This document shows positions 57,644 through 64,000 of a stretch of DNA of 64,000 bases, in pieces. How positions within the stretch are numbered: position 1 is the stretch's first letter; every line of letters begins with the position of its first letter. Position numbers and translations under genes: made by a program. The notes beneath the pieces were generated by a model. It searched no databases, was not told where the DNA came from, and worked only from the letters and a program-made list of their open reading frames with translations. The DNA comes from Alphaproteobacteria bacterium (GTDB lineage Bacteria > Pseudomonadota > Alphaproteobacteria > Acetobacterales > Acetobacteraceae): contig VGDL01000013.1 of the NCBI GenBank assembly GCA_016869735.1, forward strand, positions 1-64,000. Reading direction: 5' to 3'.

Positions 57644-59292
57644 TATTCGGCCCAACGCGGCTTGAAGAAGCGAAGGGCGCGATCCTGGCGCATACCATGC
57701 GCCTGGCGGGCCGCGTCTTGAAAAAAGGCACGGTGCTGGATGATGGCGCCATTGCCGCGCTGCGCGATGGTGGGCATCGCGAAATCATCGCGGCGCGGCT
57801 TGAAGTGGGTGACGTGCCGGAAGATGAAGCCGCCGAAAGGCTCGGCCAGGTTTTGGCCGCGCCCTTGCTGGCGCGGTCCCGCGCAGCCACGGGGCGCGTC
57901 AATATCCTGGCGGAAACGGCTGGGCTTTTGGTGCTAGATACCAAGCGCATCGCGCGCATGAATGCCGTTGATGAAAGCCTGACGCTGGCAACGCTGCCGA
58001 ATTTCACGCCGGTCAACACCAAGGAAATGGTCGCGACCATCAAGGTGATTCCCTTCGCCGTACCGGGGCAAATGCTGGGCGTGGTGGAAGCGGTCGCGAA
58101 AAGCGGCAATGGGCCAGTGCTCGCCATTCATCCCTTCCGCGCGCTGAAGGTTGGCCTGGTGCTGTCCGAATTGCCCGGCATCAAGGAAAGCGTCATGGAA
58201 GGCGCGGTGGAGGCAACAGAAGAACGCATCGCCGGGCTTTGTGGGACATTATTGCCGGTGGAACGCGTGCGCCATGACACAGTCGCGATTTCCGATGCGC
58301 TGTCGCGCCTCAGGCGCGCGGGGGCGGAGATGTTGCTCGTGGCCGGTGCTTCCGCCGTGGTGGATCGGCGCGATGTCGGGCCTGCGGCGATTGTGCGCGC
58401 CGGGGGCGCGATTGATCATTTCGGCATGCCGGTTGATCCGGGCAATCTGCTCTGCCTTGGGCATATCGGCAAAATCCCCGCCATGGTGCTGCCTGGCTGT
58501 GCGCGCAGCCCCAAGCTGAATGGCTTTGATTGGGTGCTGCAACGGCTTTTCGCGGGACTTGCGGTGACGCCGGAAGATATCGGCGCCATGGGTGTTGGTG
58601 GCTTGCTCAAGGAAATCGAAGTACGGCCCTTGCCGCGAGACCAGGCACCACGCACGCCACCGCCCGCGCTTGCCCCGCGTCGCGGCCGGCGCGTTGCGGC
58701 GATTGTGCTGGCGGCGGGCCGTTCGCGCCGCATGGCGCCGCTGAACAAGCTGCTGGTTACGGATAATGATGGCGTGCCCATGGTGGTGCGCGTGGTGGAT
58801 CAGGTGCTTGCCTCCCATGCGCGCCCGATCATTGTGGTGACCGGGCATGAGCATGATCGGGTGGAAGAAGCGCTTGCCGGCCGCGCCGTGCAGTTTGCGA
58901 TTGCCGAGGATTACGCGCAGGGGCTTTCCGCATCGCTGAAGGCCGGGCTGCGCGCTCTGCCCGAAGATATCGAAGGATTTATGGTGTGCCTGGGCGATAT
59001 GCCGCTGGTGAGTGCTGCCATGCTTGATCGGCTGATGGCGGCCTTTGATCCGGAAGAAGGTCGCGCGATTGTCATGCCGACCTTCCGCGGCAAGCAGGGC
59101 AATCCCATGCTCTGGTCACGCGAATTTCTGCCGGAGATGTTGACAATTACCGGCGATGTCGGCGCGCGGCATCTGGCCGGCAAATACGCCGATCGCTGCG
59201 TTGAAGTTGAAATGGCCGATGACGCGGTACTGCGCGACTTTGATACGACCGAGGCACTGAAAGGCGTGCCGGGCTATAGCATGGTGCGGTGA
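57640..59292 (+). CDS. Fused MoeA-like molybdopterin-binding and MobA-like NTP-transferase protein
   Basis: 550-residue two-domain protein. Residues 1 to about 330 form a molybdopterin-binding (MoeA/MogA-like) region (MIFGPTRLEEAKGAILAH, then VERVRHDTVAISDAL, AAIVRAGGAIDHFGMPVDPG). Residues about 345-550 are a MobA/MocA-type nucleotidyltransferase (RRVAAIVLAAGRSRRMAP, LGDMPLVSAAMLD, PTFRGKQGNPMLW). MocA makes the cytidine dinucleotide form of the cofactor, which xanthine-oxidase-family enzymes use. Last gene of the six-gene operon; ends at a hairpin. Confidence 0.87.
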   Translation: MIFGPTRLEEAKGAILAHTMRLAGRVLKKGTVLDDGAIAALRDGGHREIIAARLEVGDVPEDEAAERLGQVLAAPLLARSRAATGRVNILAETAGLLVLDTKRIARMNAVDESLTLATLPNFTPVNTKEMVATIKVIPFAVPGQMLGVVEAVAKSGNGPVLAIHPFRALKVGLVLSELPGIKESVMEGAVEATEERIAGLCGTLLPVERVRHDTVAISDALSRLRRAGAEMLLVAGASAVVDRRDVGPAAIVRAGGAIDHFGMPVDPGNLLCLGHIGKIPAMVLPGCARSPKLNGFDWVLQRLFAGLAVTPEDIGAMGVGGLLKEIEVRPLPRDQAPRTPPPALAPRRGRRVAAIVLAAGRSRRMAPLNKLLVTDNDGVPMVVRVVDQVLASHARPIIVVTGHEHDRVEEALAGRAVQFAIAEDYAQGLSASLKAGLRALPEDIEGFMVCLGDMPLVSAAMLDRLMAAFDPEEGRAIVMPTFRGKQGNPMLWSREFLPEMLTITGDVGARHLAGKYADRCVEVEMADDAVLRDFDTTEALKGVPGYSMVR

Positions 59293-59293
59293 A

Positions 59294-59319
59294 GCGTGAT
59301 CCGTGATGACGGATCACGC
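59294..59319. terminator. Convergent hairpin after the Mo-cofactor operon
   Basis: GCGTGATCCGT (59294-59304) and ACGGATCACGC (59309-59319) form a perfect 11-bp stem with a 4-base loop. It overlaps the last codons of the VOC gene and has no T run. Confidence 0.6.
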
Positions 59320-60171
59320 CGCGCGCAGCGTGATGCTATTACCCCAAGGATCGTGCAGAACAGCCCTATCGCCCTGCTGTTCAGCGACCAAGCCTGCCTG
59401 CGCCGCGCGTTCCAGAATGGCCGCCTGATCTTCTGGCCGGTGCAGCAGAAGGTCAAACCCATCCAACCCCGTCGCATTCAGGGGCCGCGTGCCGGCGCCC
59501 TGGCTGTTCCAGGTATTGCAGGCGAGTTGGTGATGATACCCATCGGCGCCGAAGAAACTGGCCTTGGGCAAACGCTTGGTCAGATCAAAGCCAAGCACAT
59601 TGCCGTAAAACCTCTCGGAAGCCGCGGTATCGCCCACCTGAAGATGGATATGGCCAATCAGACCATCCTCGGGAAAGCCCTGCCAGGCCCCGTCCTGCCC
59701 TGCGCCGAGCACGCCATCCGTATCCAAAGCCTGGGTCGTCATCAGCAACTTGCCGCTAGCGTCATGCCAAGCTGATGGCGGGGTATCGGCGTACACCTCA
59801 ATCCCATTGCCTTCAGGATCGGCAAGATAGAACGCCTCACTCACCACATGATCGGACGCACCCTGCACCGGCACACCATTGGCCATGGCGAAGGCCAGCC
59901 AGGCGCCGAGTGACGCGCGGCTTGGCAACAGGAAGGCAGTATGGAACAGCCCGGCATCACGCGGGTTACGCGCAGCGGCTTCCGGCGCCGCGATCAATTC
60001 CAGCAAAGCTGCCTTGGTGGTGCCGAGCACCACCCGCCCAGCCTCGGCAGATATCCGCCTGAGACCGAGGATGTTTTCATAAAACGCCGCGCCGGCTTCC
60101 AGATCGCGCAGCTTCAATCGCACGCGCCCGATACGGCGTGAGGATTGGCGCATGTCGAAGACGTCACTCAT
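59314..60171 (-). CDS. VOC-family (glyoxalase/ring-cleavage dioxygenase-like) protein
   Basis: 285-residue protein with two vicinal-oxygen-chelate modules, the two-fold arrangement of extradiol dioxygenase-like members (IGRVRLKLRDLEAGAAFYEN, then IGHIHLQVGDTAASERFYGN). Putative metal residues are in the FHTAFLLP and HIHLQVG strands and in GIEVYAD. Downstream of DoxX with 33 bases between, probably co-transcribed. Substrate unknown. The C-terminal codons lie inside the shared hairpin. Confidence 0.83.
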   Translation of the reverse strand: MSDVFDMRQSSRRIGRVRLKLRDLEAGAAFYENILGLRRISAEAGRVVLGTTKAALLELIAAPEAAARNPRDAGLFHTAFLLPSRASLGAWLAFAMANGVPVQGASDHVVSEAFYLADPEGNGIEVYADTPPSAWHDASGKLLMTTQALDTDGVLGAGQDGAWQGFPEDGLIGHIHLQVGDTAASERFYGNVLGFDLTKRLPKASFFGADGYHHQLACNTWNSQGAGTRPLNATGLDGFDLLLHRPEDQAAILERAAQAGLVAEQQGDRAVLHDPWGNSITLRAA

Positions 60172-60204
60172 GATAGCACTCCTCCTGAGGCCCAGGCCCC
60201 TTGA

Positions 60205-60645
60205 TTACGCATTATCCTTCTTGAGCGCATAGGCGCCACCGCCAAGCAGCGCCTGCACCACCAGTGCCACCGCCCAGAAGGCCGGGAATTCCCAACCGCC
60301 GCCCGGATTGGAAAACAGGAAGCCCTTGGCGCCATGCGGCACATAGATGGACCCGAGCAGAATGGGCAGCAACGCCAGCGATACCCAGCGCGTGGCAACA
60401 CCCAGCAGCAGGGCGATACCACCGAAAAGCTCGGCCAGGATCACGGTATAGGCGAGCAGGGCGGGCAGGCCGAGGCTCGCGAAGTAACCGGCCGTGCCCG
60501 ATGGCGTGAATACGAAAATCTTGAGGCCGGCATGGGCCAGAAACAATACCCCCATGGAGGCACGCAGCAGCAGCGCCGCCATATCCGCCTTGGCAATCTG
60601 CGCGGGCAGGGAGAGGGTTTGGGGAGCAATGGCAGCTTGGCTCAT
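60205..60645 (-). CDS. DoxX-family membrane protein
   Basis: 146-residue inner-membrane protein with four helices (LLLRASMGVLFLAHAGLKIF, AELFGGIALLLGVATRW and two more). Matches the DoxX/DUF1980-like family, which in other bacteria pairs with oxidoreductase or VOC proteins and is linked to thiol and oxidative stress. It heads a doxX-VOC pair. ATG at 60645. Confidence 0.88.
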   Translation of the reverse strand: MSQAAIAPQTLSLPAQIAKADMAALLLRASMGVLFLAHAGLKIFVFTPSGTAGYFASLGLPALLAYTVILAELFGGIALLLGVATRWVSLALLPILLGSIYVPHGAKGFLFSNPGGGWEFPAFWAVALVVQALLGGGAYALKKDNA

Positions 60646-60743
60646 TGGTTTGCGTCCTTTTGCATTGTGGAATGCGCCGGCGAACCGGCACTGGGCGCAA
60701 GATGATCAAAACCCATCAGGATGATAATACAGCCAAAAAGAAT

Positions 60744-60768
60744 GTTATTTCTTTCAATTTGGAATAAC
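60744..60768. promoter_or_regulatory. Inverted repeat upstream of doxX
   Basis: GTTATT (60744-60749) and AATAAC (60763-60768) flank a 13-base spacer in AT-rich DNA between the broken regulator and doxX. It resembles a LysR-type or other dimeric operator in position, but a match to a known site is not claimed. Confidence 0.3.
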
Positions 60769-60770
60769 CA

Positions 60771-61682
60771 CTACCAGCCATCATCCCAGGCCGGTTTGCC
60801 CTTGAAGCGCTCTGCCAGGAAGTCCACCAGCCGCCTGAGCTTCACCGCCAAATGTCGGCTGTGGGGGTAGAGCGCGTAAAGCGCCAAGGGCTCGGCTTCA
60901 AAGGCCTGAAGCACGCGCACCACCCGCCCGGCGCGCAAGGCCTCGGCAGCGACGAAGCTTGGCATGCACGCAAGGCCAAGCCCGGCCTCGCCGGCCTTCA
61001 GGCAGGCTTCGGCATTGGAAAAGCGCAGCCTTCCCTGCACCGGGGCGCTAAAAGCCTCACCATGCGCATTGCGGAAGGACCAGCGATTTGGCTCACGCAA
61101 ATTCGCATCAATGATGCATTCCATTGTGGCAAGCGCTTCTGGTGTCGCGGGGGTGCCGCTACGCGCCAGAAAATCCGGCGCTGCCACCACCAATAGCCGC
61201 ATGTCGCAAAGCTTGCGCGCAATCATGGCGGAATCATCAGGCCGCCCGATGCGGATCGCGATATCAAACCCCTCATCCACCAGATTGACGATGCGGTCTG
61301 AAAAATTCACATCCAGGGCAATGCGCGGATAGGCCCGCGCGAAATCGCTCAAGACCTGCGTCAGCGCCATGGCGCCAAAAGTAAGCGGCGCGGTAATGCG
61401 CAACCGCCCGCTGGGTTCCTCAGCCGCATCCTTGATGGCGGCTTCCAGACTATCGAATTCCTCAAGCAGGGCGCGCATGCGTTCAAACTAGGCCTGCCCC
61501 GCTTCGGTCGGCGCAATGGCGCGCGTGGTGCGATTGAGCAGCCGCACACCAAGCGCATTTTCGAGCGATGACACCAGCTTGGATGCCTGGCCGGACGAAG
61601 TGCCAAGCCTAGCAGCGGCAGCGGTGAAACTGCCGGTTTCCATCACCGCCAGAAACATGCGGTTGGCGTCAAGCCTATCCAT
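60771..61682 (-). pseudogene. LysR-family transcriptional regulator interrupted by in-frame TAG
   Basis: The frame from ATG 61682 begins MDRLDANRMFLAVMETGSFT and SSGQASKLVSSLENALGVRL, the normal LysR winged-helix N-terminus, and reads to EAGQA, then TAG (61488-61490), then FERMRALLEEFDSLEAAIKD in the same frame through to 60771. LysR proteins usually have Tyr at this place (EAGQ-[AL]-Y/F-x-x), so one base change would restore it. The C-terminal 235 residues form a typical effector domain. Either a genuine nonsense mutation or a sequencing error. It follows the amidase gene by 9 bases in the same direction. Confidence 0.8.
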
Positions 61683-61691
61683 GCCGCAGCA

Positions 61692-62969
61692 TCACAAGGC
61701 GCCGCGCAGCCATTCCCCAATCGCGAGCACCTTGGCATCTTCGCCGATGCGGCCAGCGATTTGCACGCCAAGCGGCAGGCCCTTCGGCCCCACCCCCGCC
61801 GGCACGGTCACACATGGCCCATGCAGCAGCGTCCAAAGCGAATTAAAGGAAGGATCGCCGGTCCAGCCAATGCCGGCCGGTGCCTCACCCGCCGCAGAAG
61901 CGGTGATCACGCCATCAAAGCCTTCCATCGCAGCGGGCAGCGCGGCGCGTGCCTTCGCTTGCACCGCCTTGCAGGCATCAAGCTGCGCGGTTGGGAAGCG
62001 CTTGGCCCAATCAAGTTTTTCCTTGATGGTATCTGAAAGCTGCGCCCGCGCCGCGACCAATTCCCAGCCGAGCGACTGCACGCTTTCCATATTCGTCACA
62101 TATTCATGCGCCTCAAAAGCTTCGCTCATCACCTCGGGCAGGGTGATTTCCACCACCTCAGCGCCGGCCTTGCGGCAGGCGGCGATGGCGCGTTCCATCA
62201 GCGCAATCGTCTCCGGCGCCGCCTTGGCGGCGGGCGGGCCGAGCGTGAAGGCCAGGCGCGGCGCGCGGGGCAGTTTGGCTTCCGGGTTCCCGTAATCGCG
62301 CCCCGTCATCGCGCCCATGGAAAGCGCGCAATCAGCGACACTGCGCGCCATGACGCCGATCGTGTCATGGCTTTCGCTCATCACCTTCATGCCGCCGCGA
62401 TGGATGGCACCAAAACTCGGCTTGAAGCCGACAATGCCGCAAAATGCCGCCGGGCGAATGATGCTGCCGCCGGTTTGGGTGCCGAACGCCAAGGGAAAGA
62501 ACCCTGCCGCCACACCCGCTGCCGAACCGGATGAAGACCCGCCCGGCGTATGGTGCTTATTGGCCGGATTGGTCGTGGCGCCCGGATGGCGCGTGGCGAA
62601 TTCTGTCGTGATGGTCTTGCCGATAATCAGCGCCCCCGCCGCGCGGGCCATGGCAACCGCGGCCGAATCACTCCTTGGCCGATGCCCCGCCCAGATTGGC
62701 GATCCGTATTGGGACGGCATATCGGCCGTATCCAACACATCCTTCACGCCAAAAGGAATGCCCTTCAGCGGCGCCGGCGGCCCGCCCTTGTCCAAGGCCG
62801 CCGCCCCACGCCGCACCAGGGCCGGGTCCAGCCAGGCAAAGGCGCGCACCTCAGGCTCACGCGCCGTGATGCGGGCAAGGCAAGCCTCAGCGAGCGCGGA
62901 GGCGGTCAGGGAACCGGCGGCGATGCGCCGCGCGGCCTCAGAAGCGGTCAGGTTTGCGATGTCGGTCAT
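61692..62969 (-). CDS. Amidase signature family enzyme
   Basis: 425-residue hydrolase with the Ser-cisSer-Lys triad: Lys76 in FGVKDV, Ser145 in TPGGSSSGSAAG and Ser169 in TGGSI. The hydrophobic block FKPSFGAIHRGG and the long central region are typical of aryl or acyl amidases. No GatC or GatB is nearby, so it is not the glutamyl-tRNA amidotransferase subunit. Substrate unknown. Upstream of the broken LysR regulator. Confidence 0.9.
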   Translation of the reverse strand: MTDIANLTASEAARRIAAGSLTASALAEACLARITAREPEVRAFAWLDPALVRRGAAALDKGGPPAPLKGIPFGVKDVLDTADMPSQYGSPIWAGHRPRSDSAAVAMARAAGALIIGKTITTEFATRHPGATTNPANKHHTPGGSSSGSAAGVAAGFFPLAFGTQTGGSIIRPAAFCGIVGFKPSFGAIHRGGMKVMSESHDTIGVMARSVADCALSMGAMTGRDYGNPEAKLPRAPRLAFTLGPPAAKAAPETIALMERAIAACRKAGAEVVEITLPEVMSEAFEAHEYVTNMESVQSLGWELVAARAQLSDTIKEKLDWAKRFPTAQLDACKAVQAKARAALPAAMEGFDGVITASAAGEAPAGIGWTGDPSFNSLWTLLHGPCVTVPAGVGPKGLPLGVQIAGRIGEDAKVLAIGEWLRGAL

Positions 62970-63062
62970 GCCGCAAAGAGTGCCGCGCCCATGGCTGGCG
63001 TCAAGCGGTTCGCGCAGCCTATGACTGGTGCGGCGCCTCTAGCCGGTCCAAAAAGGGGGCGC

Positions 63063-63557
63063 ATGACCAGCCCGATCAGGATCATCCCAAGCCAAGATGG
63101 GGCGCTGACCTACGCCATCCCCTTCCCGCCGGAGGAAACGCCCGCCGTCACCTCGCGCGATCTGCTGGGTGCCTGGGAAGCGGCGCGCGGTGCAGCGGGG
63201 GCGGAGATCTGGGGCAGCCCGCGCCGGCTGGTGTTTCGCCGTGCGGATGGGGAGGCGATGGAATTGCTGCTGGCTGATGCCGATGCCGCCTGCTGGGCCG
63301 AAGCGGTGGATGCGCGCCATGGCCTTGCGACCCCTCAGGGCCTCGCAATTTGCCTGAGGCTGCTGGCGCTGATCGAAGCCATGGGGCGGATCGCGCGGCT
63401 CAGGGGGTTTTTCCGGCTGAACGCCACCGGGGCGGAATTGCACCCGGCGCTGCTCCGCGCTGCGGCCAGCCTGCCGCTTGATCCCGCGGGCAGGTTCGAC
63501 GAAGCCGGCCTTACCGCGCTATTGTCTCGCGTGATTCCGGCGGGAGCCCCCTCATGA
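63063..63557 (+). CDS. Uncharacterised protein (164 aa)
   Basis: 164-residue protein with no recognised domain. Visible segments are AVTSRDLLGAWEAARGAAGA, EIWGSPRRLVFRRADGEAME and GLAICLRLLALIEAMGRIAR. No signal peptide or membrane helix. ATG at 63063 with AGGGGG upstream; an open frame extends further upstream but is antisense to the amidase. Overlaps the lipoprotein gene by 4 bases. Confidence 0.7.
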   Translation: MTSPIRIIPSQDGALTYAIPFPPEETPAVTSRDLLGAWEAARGAAGAEIWGSPRRLVFRRADGEAMELLLADADAACWAEAVDARHGLATPQGLAICLRLLALIEAMGRIARLRGFFRLNATGAELHPALLRAAASLPLDPAGRFDEAGLTALLSRVIPAGAPS

Positions 63558-63910
63558 TTCGTCTTTTGCCCTTGCTTCTGGTCCTTGCGGCCTGCGCCCA
63601 GCGTGAAGCGCCCCCTACGCCACGCGCCGCCGGCGCCGGCGCAACGCCCGAATTGCTGCGCATTTGTACGCAGGAAGCCGAACGCGTGGTCAATTTCCGC
63701 GAACGCGGGCAGATGATGCGCCAGGACGCGAATTTCGGTGATAGCGACATGACCAATGATGTGCCTGTCGCGCGGCTTCGTTCCGATAATTTTCAGCAGC
63801 AGACCTTGCGCGATGAGTTGATCCGCGAATGCATCCGCAATGCGGGAACCGGCCAGCCGCCGGTTGATCCGGGGAACCAACGCCCACAACAGCTTCGCCC
63901 GCGACGCTGA
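63554..63910 (+). CDS. Small lipoprotein (118 aa)
   Basis: 118-residue putative lipoprotein. The N-terminus MIRLLPLLLVLAACAQREAP contains a lipobox (LAAC, Cys at residue 14), so it should be exported and lipidated. The mature part is polar (ERGQMMRQDANFGDSDMTND, LRDELIRECIRN), with a second Cys (residue 38) and third near the end. I do not recognise the family. Coupled to the preceding gene by a 4-base overlap. Confidence 0.75.
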   Translation: MIRLLPLLLVLAACAQREAPPTPRAAGAGATPELLRICTQEAERVVNFRERGQMMRQDANFGDSDMTNDVPVARLRSDNFQQQTLRDELIRECIRNAGTGQPPVDPGNQRPQQLRPRR

Positions 63911-63923
63911 AGGCAGCGCGCGC

Positions 63924-64000
63924 ATGGCATCCCTTTCGGTTCTGACGCGCGCGCTTTCCCATCGTAATGCCAAGGTTTTCTTTACTGCCTCCCTGATTTC
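63924..64000 (+). CDS. Start of a probable MFS transporter (cut by window edge)
   Basis: Only 25 codons are visible: MASLSVLTRALSHRN, then AKVFFTASLIS. The pattern of a short cytoplasmic start followed by HRN-x-x-x-FF and a hydrophobic helix resembles the first helix of major facilitator exporters, but this is a weak basis. Confidence 0.4.
   Translation, partial: MASLSVLTRALSHRNAKVFFTASLI

Overview
The window is a gene-dense, high-GC bacterial chromosome segment with no rRNA, tRNA, CRISPR array, phage or intact insertion sequence that I can see. The gene content points to an alphaproteobacterium, most likely Acetobacteraceae (Roseomonas-like). Supporting evidence is an ATP12-family F1-ATPase assembly chaperone, a BolA/Grx4 pair, an ELM1-family protein, a K+-independent membrane pyrophosphatase, a Bug-type solute receptor and a rpsT-dnaA-dnaN-recF-gyrB replication block. 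The family assignment is inference from gene content, not from a marker search.

Layout. 1-11 kb: a Kef-type antiporter (cut by the window edge), an ArsC/Spx-like reductase, a YghU-type GST, an HpcH/HpaI aldolase, a ferric-iron binding protein facing its convergent permease, a DUF4239/M20 peptidase pair, then the soluble (ppa) and membrane (hppA) pyrophosphatases. 11-23 kb: argG, a gene remnant, a flavin amine oxidase, a D-threonine-aldolase-like enzyme, then gyrB, recF, dnaN, dnaA and rpsT on the minus strand, and an ATP12 chaperone on the plus strand. 23-31 kb: a hydrolase-rich stretch (serine hydrolase, three metallo-beta-lactamase-fold enzymes, an M20 peptidase, a Bug receptor), then a hibernation-factor/cold-shock fusion protein and two small proteins. 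31-38.4 kb: purL-bolA-grxD, a nested palindromic terminator, a small secreted basic protein, pyrE, an ELM1-like protein, an FMN glutamate-synthase-like protein and a DUF1232 protein.

38.4-53.7 kb: a carboxymuconolactone-decarboxylase-like gene with an in-frame stop, a gamma-glutamyltransferase, a UDP-glucuronate decarboxylase with an unrecognised partner, a ThDP enzyme, an RND efflux pair, two Opp/Dpp-type ATPases without permeases, a stand-alone RAM-domain protein, a PrpB-like lyase and an NhaD-type antiporter. 53.8-59.3 kb: a six-gene overlapping operon for maturation of a molybdenum hydroxylase (coxG, coxD, coxE, two xdhC halves, and a MoeA-like/MobA-like fusion) without the enzyme's structural subunits. 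59.3-64 kb: a VOC protein and DoxX, a LysR regulator broken by an in-frame TAG, an amidase, two small uncharacterised proteins (one a lipoprotein) and the start of a probable MFS transporter.

I did not find a clearly new multi-gene system. The best leads are the two single-codon nonsense disruptions, the hairpin that hides the ribosome binding site of the ThDP enzyme, the alternative hairpins between recF and gyrB, the palindrome cluster nested in the grxD terminator, and the structural-subunit-free Mo-hydroxylase maturation operon.
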